Notes under the pieces: generated by a model
What the model was told of the DNA's origin: nothing
The model's database searches: none
The model's input: only the letters and a program-made list of their open reading frames with translations
NCBI GenBank assembly: GCA_945869955.1
Contig: CAMBQP010000004.1
Span: 1 to 64,000 of the forward strand
DNA length: 64,000 nucleotides
Source of the DNA: Schlesneria paludicola DSM 18645
Lineage (GTDB): Bacteria > Planctomycetota > Planctomycetia > Planctomycetales > Planctomycetaceae
Direction: 5' to 3'
Shown here: positions 53,095 to 63,084 of the stretch, piece after piece
Position numbering within the stretch: position 1 is the first letter of the stretch
Layout: each line of letters begins with the position of its first letter
Position numbers and translations under genes: made by a program

Positions 53095-55134
53095 ATGAGT
53101 TTAGAAATTCGTGAATCTGACACGGCGATCATTAAAGCGGCACCGCATTTGTTCGTGCGAAGCGGGATTTTAGAAGGGGTTTCAGAAGCCCTGAAGACAG
53201 GGCACGTGACATCGATCGGTCGCGCCCCGACGAATCAATTGATGATCCCCGATGAACTCTGCAGTCGCAATCACTGTGAGGTCTTTTTCGAAGGGGGTGC
53301 TTGGCGAGTACGTGACCTTGGTAGTCGGAATGGGACGCGGGTCAATTCCCAAGAAATCACCGGCGATGTGATCCTCATCGACAACTTCCAGTTTCAGATT
53401 GGCAATACATTCATCGAATTCCTAGCCGATTATAGGAGGGCCACTGAGGCGTCAGGAGTGAATACTGAGATCGGTCAAGAGACATCCCGGCATGTGTCGC
53501 CGCAATTACACCGCCAACGCAATTCGCAATCCGAGCCACGTCCTGAAATTGTGCATGCCACCGACAAGACACGGTATACTTCGGTAGATGTGGACTTGAC
53601 CCCCACAACCAGCGAACCAGCCCAACGGCTGGTTCGACTTGGCTTGAGAATGAGTGGCGAGGTGGATGTTCGTCGATTGTGCGAGACGGTGTTGGACAGT
53701 TTGTTTGACGTCACGCCGTCGGATATCGGTGCCGTCCTGTTGTTCAAGGATCTGGATCATCCCGGCCAGGATCCTCGAAACCTGGAGTTGATTGCCTATA
53801 AGTCCCTCAATTCCCGCCCGTTTGAGCGCATTTCCGACTATGTGACAAACTATGCACTTGAGTCGCGCGCTGCGGTGGTGGCTCATGATGTGAAGTCCGA
53901 CGATAAATTCAGTTCCAGTGACAGTTTGCGAGACATGCGGGCCGAGAGCATCATCTGTGCTCCGATTCGGATTGGCAATCGGATGCTGGGGTTGATTCAG
54001 CTCTATGCAACGAATCCCGATAATCGACTGCAGGCCGACGACGCAGAATTCACTCTGGCCGTTGCGGATCAGTTGGCGGGTGCCTTAGAGAATCTGAAAG
54101 AGCGAAGTCGACTTGCTGCGGGGATCGCCCGGTTTGAGCAAGAGAACAAAACTCTGCGTGAACAGCTCTTGATTGAGACGGAACTGGTCGGAGATAGTGA
54201 TTCGATTCGGCGACTGCGTGAGCGAATTCTGCGAATTGCTCCGACAGGTGCCACGGTCTTGATTCGGGGTGAAAGTGGTGTCGGTAAAGAACTGGTGGCT
54301 CGTGCCATTCATCAACACAGTAACCGTGCCGAAGCGCCATTCGTGACCATGAACTGTGCCGCACTTTCGGAAAGTCTGCTCGAAAGCGAACTCTTCGGTC
54401 ATGAAAAGGGTTCTTTCACCGGAGCGGTCAGCCGCAAGATCGGAAAGTTTGAACAGGCACACGGCGGCACGATTTTCCTGGATGAAGTGGGTGAGATGAG
54501 CCCTGCGATTCAGGCAAAATTCCTTCGTGTTCTGGAAGGGCATCCGTACGAGCGAGTCGGTGGTGGAACGGAAGTTCGGGTTGATGTTCGAGTCGTTGCT
54601 GCAACCAATCGGGATCTGGAGAATTCGGTCGATCAGGGTCGTTTCCGCAAGGATCTTTACTTCCGGTTGCAGGTCATGGAACTGCTGGTGGAACCGCTAC
54701 GGGATCGGCGAACGGACATTGCCATTCTGGCCAAGCATTTCATGCAACGTTTTTCCAAGAAATGTGGTCGTTCGGTCACCTCGATCCTTCCTTCCGCGAT
54801 GGCAACACTGGTGAACTATGGCTGGCCGGGAAACGTTCGTGAATTGCAAAATACCATTGAACGTGCCGTGATCCTTTGTCCTGGGGAAACGCTCGGCCCT
54901 GCAGATATCCAGTTGTCGGCTTTGGGGCGATCCGATTCGGCCTCGACGGTTTCAGTCTCGACCGCCGGTTATCGACCAATCTCGATTGATCTGATTGAAC
55001 AAGAACATATCCTTGCGACCTTGGAATGGACCAAATGGAATAAATCCCAGGCGGCTCATATTCTTAACGTCGAGCGGTCAACCTTGGATCGCAAGTTGAA
55101 GAAATACGAAGTCGAGCGGCCTAACCGCAGGTAG
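53095..55134 (+). CDS. FHA-GAF sigma-54-dependent transcriptional activator
   Basis: A 679-residue regulator. An FHA domain (about 36-110: [20 protein letters not shown] and [20 protein letters not shown]) binds phospho-threonine. A GAF domain follows (about 185-345). The AAA+ domain (about 365-600) has Walker [15 protein letters not shown], the sigma-54 contact loop [20 protein letters not shown] (GSFTGA rather than GAFTGA) and [15 protein letters not shown]. The C-terminal Fis-type HTH ends in [20 protein letters not shown]. It activates sigma-54 promoters, probably in response to Ser/Thr kinase signalling. Kinase and target genes are not adjacent. ATG 53095 has GAGGAG at 6 bases; earlier in-frame ATGs lack this. 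Confidence 0.93.
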   Translation: MSLEIRESDTAIIKAAPHLFVRSGILEGVSEALKTGHVTSIGRAPTNQLMIPDELCSRNHCEVFFEGGAWRVRDLGSRNGTRVNSQEITGDVILIDNFQFQIGNTFIEFLADYRRATEASGVNTEIGQETSRHVSPQLHRQRNSQSEPRPEIVHATDKTRYTSVDVDLTPTTSEPAQRLVRLGLRMSGEVDVRRLCETVLDSLFDVTPSDIGAVLLFKDLDHPGQDPRNLELIAYKSLNSRPFERISDYVTNYALESRAAVVAHDVKSDDKFSSSDSLRDMRAESIICAPIRIGNRMLGLIQLYATNPDNRLQADDAEFTLAVADQLAGALENLKERSRLAAGIARFEQENKTLREQLLIETELVGDSDSIRRLRERILRIAPTGATVLIRGESGVGKELVARAIHQHSNRAEAPFVTMNCAALSESLLESELFGHEKGSFTGAVSRKIGKFEQAHGGTIFLDEVGEMSPAIQAKFLRVLEGHPYERVGGGTEVRVDVRVVAATNRDLENSVDQGRFRKDLYFRLQVMELLVEPLRDRRTDIAILAKHFMQRFSKKCGRSVTSILPSAMATLVNYGWPGNVRELQNTIERAVILCPGETLGPADIQLSALGRSDSASTVSVSTAGYRPISIDLIEQEHILATLEWTKWNKSQAAHILNVERSTLDRKLKKYEVERPNRR

Positions 55135-55244
55135 AGTCCGTCAGGTGGGAAGATCCGGCAGCCATTTCTGGTGCCGGAAGTTCTCATCGTCGCCAAACTT
55201 CTGCCACGGATCGCTGACTTTGGCCAATCAATGTGACTTGATCG

Positions 55245-57536
55245 ATGTCTCATTTTCGCAATTCGCTGAAAACGGGGTCCGCTGAGAATTTGTCCCAGCG
55301 GACTTTTCGTCCGTTAGGTTTTCTCGTGGTCAGTCTGGTCTGGCTGATTGGTTTTTGCTACTGGTTCAACGGTTTTGGGATGCCGAATAATCCCGGTGTC
55401 CAGCGATGGATGCTCTGGACGGTGATCCCGTTTGATCTTTGTGACCTCATTGATCCCCCAGTCATTGCTGGTGCCGACCCTTGGAGTTGGTTGGCTCTAC
55501 TCCAGCGAATTCCTTTTCTCGGCGTCGCCGTGATGATCTGGCTCGGTGCCTGGGGTTATGGATCGGTGATTCTTCGCTGGCTCAAAGTGGACTTGGGCTC
55601 TCCCGAACGACTCTTTTTTTCCCTCTGCATTGGGCTGTCGCTCATCTCGCTCGTCACGCTCATGCTGGGTTTGTTTGCAGGGCTTCATCGTGGACTGCTC
55701 GTGGCACTCTTGATTTTCGGGCCGTTCATCGAGTTCTGGCTTCGTGGGAATGGCATTCGGAGGTTGGCATGCTCTTGCCGACCGTCCGCACTGTGGGGGT
55801 GGGTTGCCACACGGCGAAAAGCCATTTTGGCGTTGATGATCGTGACCCCATTTGTGGCGGTGCTGCTGCTGGGGGCGATGTCACCCCAAACCGATTTTGA
55901 TGTTCTGGAGTATCATCTCGGGGGTCCGAAAGAATGGTTTCAGCAGGGTCACATTTCGCGACTGCCGCACAATGTCTATACAAACTTTCCGTTTCTCTCA
56001 GAGATGTTAATTCTTGCGGGGATGGTTGTTTATGGTGATTGGCAATGGGGCGCTTTAGCAGGACAGGCTTCCATTGCGGGATTTGCGCCACTGATAGCAC
56101 TCGGGTTGTATGCGGCAGGACGCCGCTGGTTTTCGGAGCGAGCGGGATGTCTCGCGGCGCTGATTTCCTTGACTTCACCCTGGACTTATCGGATCTCGAT
56201 CATCGCGTACGCCGAAGGGAGCCTGGCTTGTTATTTGTTTGCCTCGCTGTTTGCGGCGATGTTGTATCGAGATCTATCGCGGGGCGAGCCGTCAGGAGCT
56301 GGGTTGCCACAAAAAGCTGTGGCATTTCTGACGGGTCTGATGGCGGGAAGTGCCATGGCCTGTAAGTATACCGGCTTGATTTCGGTCGTCATTCCGATGG
56401 CGTTACTGATGCTCTGGATCACGCTCAGCCTCCCCCAACCCCCTCAAATTCGTCTTGTCATGCTGTTGGCGGGTCTCTTTACAGCGGGGGTCATGACCAG
56501 TGTTGGTCCGTGGTTAGTGAAGAATGTTGCAGCGACGGGAAATCCGGTTTATCCGCTGGCGGTTCGCCTTTTCGGCGGGATCGATCGGGACGAAGAACTG
56601 GATGCCAAATGGCGTAAAGGCCATGCCCCTCCGGTCTATCAAAGCTGGAAAGAGAAGCTGCGCGATTTGCCGGTCAAGCTGGCAGATGTCACGGCAAACA
56701 ACGACTGGCACAGTCCACTGATGTTTGGGTTTGCACCGCTGTCACTTTTTTGGATTTTCCGTCAGCGGAAGCTCACGGGGTCGATTGCGAGTGGGGAAAA
56801 TCAATCCTTGATCCTGGTGGTCACTTGGTTGTACGTGGCCTGGCAATTTTTGACCTGGTGGCAGCTGACCCATCATATCGATCGTTTTTACGTGCCGATG
56901 TTTTCCGCAGTCGCCCTGTTGGCGGGGGTTGGTGCCGACTGGACCTGCACTTTGGCAGCGGGATCGGTTGCTGAGCGTTCGCGAGCAATCTGGCGCGGGT
57001 GTTCTGCGGTGGTTCTCGTACTGGGATTGTGTTGGAATGCCGAGGTCATGTTACGGCTGGGGGGGTTCAATGCCGGTCGTCTGGATCTGATCGCCGCTCG
57101 GAACCTGGCCACCCCCAACCGTATTCGGTGGCTGAACGATGCCGTGGAATCGGGACGATTGCCCCGTGAGACCAAAGTTCTCTGTGTGGGTGAGGCGCAG
57201 ATGTTTCATGCACGGTATCCCTACTTGTACAATACGGTGTTTGATCACTCTCGCTTTGTACAGCTTTGTGCTCAGGGAGAGGCTGGAGATCAGCAACTTC
57301 GCCCGGTGGAAGAAATTCGCGCCGATTTTCGCCGACTTGGCGTCACGCATCTTGATGTGAATTGGGCCGAAATCGGGCGTTATCGAGCACCGGGAAGTTA
57401 CGGCTATACGAATTTCGTTCAACCGGAACGTTTTGATCGTTTGCAGCAGCTCGGTTTGCTCGGTCCCAGCCTATTGACGACAACCGAACCGGGGACGGGC
57501 GTGATCACGGGTCAGATTTTTCCTGTCTTGGACTGA
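55245..57536 (+). CDS. PMT/ArnT-like multi-pass glycosyltransferase family protein
   Basis: A 763-residue membrane protein with roughly 12-14 predicted helices. The loop after the third or fourth helix, MSPQTDFDVLEYHLGGPKEW followed by FQQGHISRLPHNVYTNFPFL, is like the catalytic Asp-containing first loop of GT39/GT83 enzymes, where the acidic residue and YH are conserved. A soluble C-terminal part of about 160 residues follows the last helix. Substrate is unknown. Its last 32 bp overlap the 3' end of the convergent DUF3352-like gene. No lipid-carrier gene is adjacent. Confidence 0.75.
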   Translation: MSHFRNSLKTGSAENLSQRTFRPLGFLVVSLVWLIGFCYWFNGFGMPNNPGVQRWMLWTVIPFDLCDLIDPPVIAGADPWSWLALLQRIPFLGVAVMIWLGAWGYGSVILRWLKVDLGSPERLFFSLCIGLSLISLVTLMLGLFAGLHRGLLVALLIFGPFIEFWLRGNGIRRLACSCRPSALWGWVATRRKAILALMIVTPFVAVLLLGAMSPQTDFDVLEYHLGGPKEWFQQGHISRLPHNVYTNFPFLSEMLILAGMVVYGDWQWGALAGQASIAGFAPLIALGLYAAGRRWFSERAGCLAALISLTSPWTYRISIIAYAEGSLACYLFASLFAAMLYRDLSRGEPSGAGLPQKAVAFLTGLMAGSAMACKYTGLISVVIPMALLMLWITLSLPQPPQIRLVMLLAGLFTAGVMTSVGPWLVKNVAATGNPVYPLAVRLFGGIDRDEELDAKWRKGHAPPVYQSWKEKLRDLPVKLADVTANNDWHSPLMFGFAPLSLFWIFRQRKLTGSIASGENQSLILVVTWLYVAWQFLTWWQLTHHIDRFYVPMFSAVALLAGVGADWTCTLAAGSVAERSRAIWRGCSAVVLVLGLCWNAEVMLRLGGFNAGRLDLIAARNLATPNRIRWLNDAVESGRLPRETKVLCVGEAQMFHARYPYLYNTVFDHSRFVQLCAQGEAGDQQLRPVEEIRADFRRLGVTHLDVNWAEIGRYRAPGSYGYTNFVQPERFDRLQQLGLLGPSLLTTTEPGTGVITGQIFPVLD

Positions 57537-59631
57537 TCGTGGAATCAGGGGTCCTCGGTCGGGGTGCAGCAGCAGTAAATGCTTTTCGCAAGAGCGGTGC
57601 CAGCTGTGGGTAGAACGAGTGTTTCGCCTTAGCGGTCGAATGCGTGCGGTGTCGATTTTCGGGTGCTGCGAGAACGACCTGATTGGTTGCCCGCCTTGAC
57701 TGGAATTGGTTTGTGGTGTTGGTTCGGTCACGTCGATGGGCAGCAAGCAGCTCCAGATCCAGGGTCTGGCCTTGTCGATAAAACGAGAGGAACGTCAGTG
57801 CCACGATCAAGGGGGGCGCATTGCGGGTCTCGATCAGCAGCCCCTCTTTTTGCCGGCTGATACTGGCAGTGGAATCGCCGAAATAGCTGGAAATTGCGGG
57901 GGTCGAGGGGATGGCAAACAAGTCCAGGAGTTCTGTGTCATCACCAATCCAGTGGAGAAAGTCATGGCCCACGTAGGGGAGCAGCGCTGCGGCAAGACGG
58001 CTGGTACGGGGGCCGTCCAGATACGCATACAACAAACAGTCTCCGTCGGGGACCGCGACTTTGCGGCGGGCGAGTTGATCAAACCCAGGCTGTTTTGACT
58101 GCAAGGATCTCAGTTGTGCTTTCATCGCTTGCGGATGAATGGCAAAGAGCAGGTGTTGATCGGTTAAACAAAACGTCGGCGTGATTGACAGCCCCCAATG
58201 AGCGTCCTCTTCGGTCAATGGGATATAAAAAATCGTGTGACCGAAAAAAGGTTGTTGTTTCAGTGAATGGGGTTGTCCAAAGTCGAGATCGGGCGAGTCT
58301 TCGACCAGTGACTGTTCGGTCAGCTTCATCAATTGCTCGAAGACCCTGGTCGCTTTTTTGGTATCTTGAATTTCCACACTGAGCATCAGGCTGGTGGCAA
58401 CCATCCCACCCAGGCTGGGGGAATCGAATGCCATCACGACATCGCCAAACGCAGGGAGAACATCTTCGAGGATCCGCAGTTCCAGTTCGCTTTGCAGTTC
58501 CCTGACCGTTTCGTCAAAAATGCGAACCGCCTGAGGCTGCGTTTTCGCGATCATCTGTCGGGATTCTTTGAAGAGGCGGGTGAAGCTGATGCTGGTCGCC
58601 AGAACCAGATCGGCATCGGCGGGGATGTGAGCGAATTGTTGGGGTTGGATTGGGGGGCCTGCGGCAAGGACTAGGGCTCCATCCAGTCGGCCTGCGGTGG
58701 CAATGAACGTTCGCTGTGTCAGGACATCTTGTTCCAGGCCACTGGATTGAACCAGATGATCGACCGCATCGACTCCGACCATCGCGGCCATGGGGCGGAT
58801 AAGCAGTCCGAGGGGGCCAAGGGCCTTTGTCAGGTTGGTGAGGATTCCCATGGTGTCGATCCAGCCGACGGAGGAGAATCTCTCGACGGCGATTTGTTTC
58901 ACCGCAGTTTGAAATCGCAGATTGGACTCCATTCCCGGTTTGCGGCCGGATAATCCGTCCGTCATGAGGTCCAGTGTCCCCGCACCGAAGGCCAGCAGAA
59001 TGCGCGAATCATTCCGGTGAGCCACGAGAGTCAGGCCGGGAATGGGGAGAGGAATCGACTGAGTCCGTTCCCCTTCTTCTTCATGGAAATCGGGAATCGC
59101 GACCAGTGTCTGATTCAGCAGTTTCCAGAGTCGATCTGTTTCGGTATCGCTACGGACCATGATTCCGGCACGAATGGTGGCAGCGATTCGTGCCAGACCC
59201 ACAGCAGCAGCCCCATTGTCAGGGTTTGGATGGTCAGGGTTTGGATGAAAACTGACGAATACCGAGCCGGGATGCGACGTGAGGGAGCGGACAAGGGGTG
59301 GAACGACGGACGTCAATTTTTCGAGCAGGACCTCATCAAAGGGATTTTCCTCGTCTTCGTCAAACGGGCTGGGGGGGGCTTGTTTGGCGAGTTGTTGATC
59401 GATCCATTGTGTGAGCTGCAGGATTTCCGGGTCCGCAGCAAATCCCTCGATCCCGGTGGCACCGGGTTGTCCAGGGCCCCGTGCTGCCCACTCAAAGTAC
59501 AGCACCGAATCGGGGGGAGCGGCTTGCATGAGTGCGGGATCCCGCTCGCCGGGAGGAAGCCCCACGAGGCCGCTTCCCGCAAAAATCCAGAACAAAAGTT
59601 CCCATAAACCGGGATGAACTTCAGACGGCAT
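57505..59631 (-). CDS. DUF3352-like exported protein of unknown function
   Basis: A 708-residue protein. A short hydrophobic N-terminal segment (WELLFWIFAGSGLVGLPPGE) is followed by repeated alpha/beta units such as DSVLYFEWAARGPGQP, VGWIDTMGILTNLTKALGPL, ADADLVLATSISFTRLFKES and FGDVVMAFDSPSLGGMVATS, the pattern of large planctomycete DUF3352-like proteins. A 15-bp in-frame duplication (59218-59247) encodes HPNPDHPNPD. The C-terminal 90 residues are basic and low-complexity. It overlaps the convergent membrane-protein gene by 32 bp. The role is not known. Confidence 0.7.
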   Translation of the reverse strand: MPSEVHPGLWELLFWIFAGSGLVGLPPGERDPALMQAAPPDSVLYFEWAARGPGQPGATGIEGFAADPEILQLTQWIDQQLAKQAPPSPFDEDEENPFDEVLLEKLTSVVPPLVRSLTSHPGSVFVSFHPNPDHPNPDNGAAAVGLARIAATIRAGIMVRSDTETDRLWKLLNQTLVAIPDFHEEEGERTQSIPLPIPGLTLVAHRNDSRILLAFGAGTLDLMTDGLSGRKPGMESNLRFQTAVKQIAVERFSSVGWIDTMGILTNLTKALGPLGLLIRPMAAMVGVDAVDHLVQSSGLEQDVLTQRTFIATAGRLDGALVLAAGPPIQPQQFAHIPADADLVLATSISFTRLFKESRQMIAKTQPQAVRIFDETVRELQSELELRILEDVLPAFGDVVMAFDSPSLGGMVATSLMLSVEIQDTKKATRVFEQLMKLTEQSLVEDSPDLDFGQPHSLKQQPFFGHTIFYIPLTEEDAHWGLSITPTFCLTDQHLLFAIHPQAMKAQLRSLQSKQPGFDQLARRKVAVPDGDCLLYAYLDGPRTSRLAAALLPYVGHDFLHWIGDDTELLDLFAIPSTPAISSYFGDSTASISRQKEGLLIETRNAPPLIVALTFLSFYRQGQTLDLELLAAHRRDRTNTTNQFQSRRATNQVVLAAPENRHRTHSTAKAKHSFYPQLAPLLRKAFTAAAPRPRTPDSTISPRQEKSDP
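59218..59247. repeat. In-frame tandem duplication, 15 bp x 2
   Basis: Two perfect copies of GTCAGGGTTTGGATG inside the DUF3352-like gene. Confidence 0.9.
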
Positions 59632-59870
59632 GAGAACTTCTCGCTTTATGAATCAAAGTGTGCTGTTGCGATGCCGATTTTAGCGTTTTTGTGCGGGATC
59701 CTTCAACGACTTCGGTTTCCGCAACATCATCCCTTCCAGAGATCCGGTCAAAAACGATATTCTACACCATGAAGCGTCGATCTCGATCGTATCCTAGCGC
59801 CGTTCCACTGGGGGAGGGCCACGCCACGAGACACGATACGGTTTTGGTTGGTTTCAGGAGTTTGACGATA

Positions 59871-60890
59871 ATGCCTTTGGTTCCCCTTCGACTTGTACTC
59901 GATCACGCGGCCGAAAATAATTATGGAGTTGCCGCGTTTAATGTGAATAACATGGAGCAGATTCAGTCGATCATGGAAGCGGCTCGGGAAACCGATTCGC
60001 CCGTGATCGTTCAGGCCTCACGCGGGGCTAGGTCGTATTCGCAGGACAATTATCTGCGGCATCTGATGCTGGCCGCTTCCGAATTGTATCCCGAAATTCC
60101 GATCGTGATGCATCAGGATCACGGAAACAGCCCAGCGACTTGCTGCAGCGCGATCAAGTACGGCTTCACGTCGGTCATGATGGACGGTTCCCTCAAGGAA
60201 GATGGCAAGACTCCGGCAGACTATGACTATAACGTCGCCGTGACCGCAGAAGTGGTCAAAGTGGCTCATATGTTCGGCGTCTCGGTCGAAGGGGAGCTCG
60301 GTTGCCTCGGTCGTCTTGATACGGGCGAAGGGGAAGCGGAAGATGGCCATGGTGCCACGGGTCAGTTGTCGCATGATCAACTGTTGACCGACCCCGATGA
60401 AGCCGAGCGCTTCGTCAAGGCCACGAAGGTGGATGCCTTGGCTGTCGCGATTGGAACCAGTCACGGGGCCTACAAGTTCGATAAGAAGCCCGATGGTGAA
60501 GTTCTGGCGATGAAGCGGATTGAAGAGATTCACAAACGGTTGCCAAACACACACTTGGTGATGCACGGCAGTTCTTCGGTTCCCCAAGAGCTGCAGGATG
60601 TGATCAACAAGTACGGCGGCAAGATGAAGCAGACGTTCGGCGTTCCCGTGGAAGAGATTCAACGGGGGATCAAGAGCGGTGTCCGGAAGATTAACGTTGA
60701 TACCGACTGCCGCATGGCGATTACCGGGGCGATTCGCCAGTTGCTGGCGACCAGTCCGGAAAAATTTGATCCGCGCGATTATTTGAAACCGGCTCGTGAA
60801 GCCATGAAAAAGGTTTGCGTCGCCCGGATGGTCTCATTTGGTCAAGCGGGGAATGCCAGCAAGTTGATCGCCTCGGGCCGAATCAAGTAA
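59871..60890 (+). CDS. fba: Fructose-1,6-bisphosphate aldolase, class II
   Basis: A 339-residue Zn-dependent aldolase cleaving fructose 1,6-bisphosphate in glycolysis and forming it in gluconeogenesis. [20 protein letters not shown] opens the barrel; zinc and catalytic residues are in [34 protein letters not shown] and [29 protein letters not shown] binds phosphate. Length and the long loop match the CbbA-type subgroup. AGGAG precedes ATG 59871 by 10 bases; the open frame upstream is not aldolase-like. A terminator-like hairpin and two short tandem repeats follow the stop codon. Confidence 0.96.
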   Translation: MPLVPLRLVLDHAAENNYGVAAFNVNNMEQIQSIMEAARETDSPVIVQASRGARSYSQDNYLRHLMLAASELYPEIPIVMHQDHGNSPATCCSAIKYGFTSVMMDGSLKEDGKTPADYDYNVAVTAEVVKVAHMFGVSVEGELGCLGRLDTGEGEAEDGHGATGQLSHDQLLTDPDEAERFVKATKVDALAVAIGTSHGAYKFDKKPDGEVLAMKRIEEIHKRLPNTHLVMHGSSSVPQELQDVINKYGGKMKQTFGVPVEEIQRGIKSGVRKINVDTDCRMAITGAIRQLLATSPEKFDPRDYLKPAREAMKKVCVARMVSFGQAGNASKLIASGRIK

Positions 60891-60904
60891 TCAAGTAATC
60901 AAGT
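60881..60904. repeat. Tandem repeat, 8 bp x 3, at the fba stop codon
   Basis: Three copies of AATCAAGT; the first ends in the fba stop TAA (60888-60890). Confidence 0.9.
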
Positions 60905-60927
60905 GCTCTTGGACGTGAGCAATCGAT

Positions 60928-60960
60928 GGATTGACCCAGGATTGACCCAGGAATGACCCG
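60928..60960. repeat. Tandem repeat, 11 bp x 3
   Basis: GGATTGACCCA twice, then GGAATGACCCG; the third unit forms the left arm of the fba terminator. Confidence 0.88.
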
Positions 60961-60990
60961 GACCGCAGGATTGCGACCGGGTCATTTTAT
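60952..60990 (+). terminator. Rho-independent terminator-like hairpin after fba
   Basis: AATGACCCGG (60952-60961) pairs perfectly with CCGGGTCATT (60977-60986) over a 15-base loop, followed by TTAT. Its left arm comes from the 11-bp tandem repeat. Confidence 0.72.
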
Positions 60991-61309
60991 TGGGGGCCGA
61001 CGCGTTGACGGCGAACTCGGCCGAAAAGTCGTGATCCCAGCAGAAAAGTGCGAAAACTCCGATAAATGGGTTCGAAGTTTGCCTCAAACCTGAAAAGGGA
61101 CTGAAACCGGGATTTGGGTTATCGACAGCCACAAAGGATTCGTTGAGAATCAGACGTGACGGTGCGCTCCCCTGATCGGCTGGCTTGAATCAGACTCGTT
61201 TTGACGCGAGTTTGTTGCGGATCCGGTTGTCCGTCGAGCGGTTTAAGTTGTTATTTCCGTATTCCGGTGCATTGCTTGATTCCAACCCAGAAACCTTGAC
61301 TTCCTCATT

Positions 61310-62989
61310 ATGGATATCGCTCAAACTCTCATTCGACATGGTCTCGTTACCAAGCCCCAGGTCGAGGCGGCGTTGCCTCAGGCGGGGGGTAAGCGAGTCG
61401 ACCGGGTGCTGGTCGAAATGGGGATCGTCAAAGAGGACGATGTCTTGCGCGCGTTTGCGGAAGAGTTGGGGATGGATTTTGTCGAAGTCAAGATGGAGAC
61501 CATCGACCACGAATTGCTGATGCAATTCCCGACGACCGCTGTTTTTCGGCACTCGCTACTCCCCCTGTCACGACGGAACGGGAGTGTCGTTGTTGCGACC
61601 AGTGACCCCTTCAATCTGGAGGCGTTGGAAGAGCTTTCTGCCGTCAGTGGGTTTCATCTTGAGCCGGTGCTCGCACGTCGCCTGGATGTGATTGAACTGA
61701 TCAAAGAACATCTCGGCGTGGGTGGGGATACGCTCAACGAACTGGTGGCCCAGCGCTCTGCCGAGGGGATCGAGCTACTGAGCGATCTGTCGTCAGACGA
61801 TTCTGACCTGGCTCAACAGGCAGAAAATGCCTCGGTCATCAAGCTGGTGAACGAACTGCTGGTCGAGGCACTCGAGCAGCAATCGAGTGACGTGCATATT
61901 GAACCTCAAGAGAACGGTTTGACGATTCGCTACCGTGTCGATGGTTTGTTGCGGGTGCAGCCTGTTCCCGAGTCGATTTCTCACTTCTTCGCCGCCATTG
62001 TCACGCGGCTGAAGATCATGTCGAAACTGAATATCGCCGAGAAGCGAATTCCTCAGGATGGTCGCATCAAATTGCGGGTTTCAGGCCGTGAGATCGACGT
62101 GCGTGTGTCGATTATTCCGATGGTGCATGGCGAAGGGGTCGTCATGCGTCTGCTCGACAAAGGCCGCATGGTCTTTAATCTGAAAAATGTCGGTATGCCC
62201 GACCAGCTGGCCAAAACCTTTCACGAATTGATTGCGTTACCGCACGGGATTATTCTAGTGACGGGTCCGACAGGAAGCGGTAAAACCTCGACGTTGTACA
62301 GTGCGTTGAACGAGATCAAAGAGCCGACGATTAAAATCATTACGGTCGAGGACCCCGTGGAATACCAGAACCCGGGAATCAGCCAGATTCAGGTTCATTC
62401 CAAAGTGGGACTGACGTTTGCTGCGGGTTTGCGCAGCATCCTGCGTCATGACCCGGATGTGATTCTGATCGGGGAAATTCGCGATGGGGAAACTGCGGAA
62501 GCGGCGATTCAAGCTTCGCTGACCGGCCACCTGGTCTTCAGTACGCTGCATACAAATGATGCCCCTGGTGCCTTCGCCCGTCTGATCGACATGGGTGTCG
62601 AGCCCTATCTTGTTGCCAGTACCGTGGAAGGTGTGCTGGCCCAGCGGCTCGTTCGCGTCTTGTGCAAACATTGCAAAGAGCAATACCGGCCTGCCGAAGA
62701 CGAACTTCCCGAGGATTTTCCGATACCTGCACCGGACTTTCTCTGGAAGCCCGTTGGCTGCCGTGAATGTAAAGGGGCGGGTTACGCGGGTCGCCGGGCG
62801 ATTTTTGAATTATTGCGGACCGATCCCGAAATTGGACGGCTGTGCATTAATCGGGCGAGTACTGCCGAGATGCGAGACTACGCCTTGAAGAAAGGGATGG
62901 TCTCGTTGCGTCTGTCTGGATTCCAGCGCGTGCTGGATGGAACGACGACACTCGAAGAAGTGCTGCGAATCACCAAGCGGGACCTGTAA
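61310..62989 (+). CDS. GspE/PilB-family secretion ATPase
   Basis: A 559-residue hexameric AAA-type ATPase driving type II secretion or type IV pilus assembly. The N-terminal MshEN-type domain (about 1-140) is followed by [20 protein letters not shown], Walker [10 protein letters not shown] (319-327), the Asp box, Walker [12 protein letters not shown] near 385 and the His box [19 protein letters not shown] four-Cys zinc site (CKHCKEQY with GCRECKGAG) lies near 450-485. Sequence alone does not separate GspE from PilB; no other secretion gene is in the window. ATG 61310 has no strong ribosome site. Confidence 0.93.
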   Translation: MDIAQTLIRHGLVTKPQVEAALPQAGGKRVDRVLVEMGIVKEDDVLRAFAEELGMDFVEVKMETIDHELLMQFPTTAVFRHSLLPLSRRNGSVVVATSDPFNLEALEELSAVSGFHLEPVLARRLDVIELIKEHLGVGGDTLNELVAQRSAEGIELLSDLSSDDSDLAQQAENASVIKLVNELLVEALEQQSSDVHIEPQENGLTIRYRVDGLLRVQPVPESISHFFAAIVTRLKIMSKLNIAEKRIPQDGRIKLRVSGREIDVRVSIIPMVHGEGVVMRLLDKGRMVFNLKNVGMPDQLAKTFHELIALPHGIILVTGPTGSGKTSTLYSALNEIKEPTIKIITVEDPVEYQNPGISQIQVHSKVGLTFAAGLRSILRHDPDVILIGEIRDGETAEAAIQASLTGHLVFSTLHTNDAPGAFARLIDMGVEPYLVASTVEGVLAQRLVRVLCKHCKEQYRPAEDELPEDFPIPAPDFLWKPVGCRECKGAGYAGRRAIFELLRTDPEIGRLCINRASTAEMRDYALKKGMVSLRLSGFQRVLDGTTTLEEVLRITKRDL

Positions 62990-63084
62990 GCCGCTCTGGT
63001 GGGAATCGCTTTGGTACTTGAGAAGTCTGGGAAATACCGGTAGCTTCGCCGCCAGAGATTCTTTTTTTCTTCTGTGGCAAAGCC

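Larger units (their letters stand above)
60891..61309. other. Intergenic region between fba and the GspE/PilB gene
   Basis: About 420 bp. It holds the tandem repeats and terminator listed here and, after 61000, no further structure that I can support. The promoter of the ATPase gene is expected near its right end. Confidence 0.45.
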
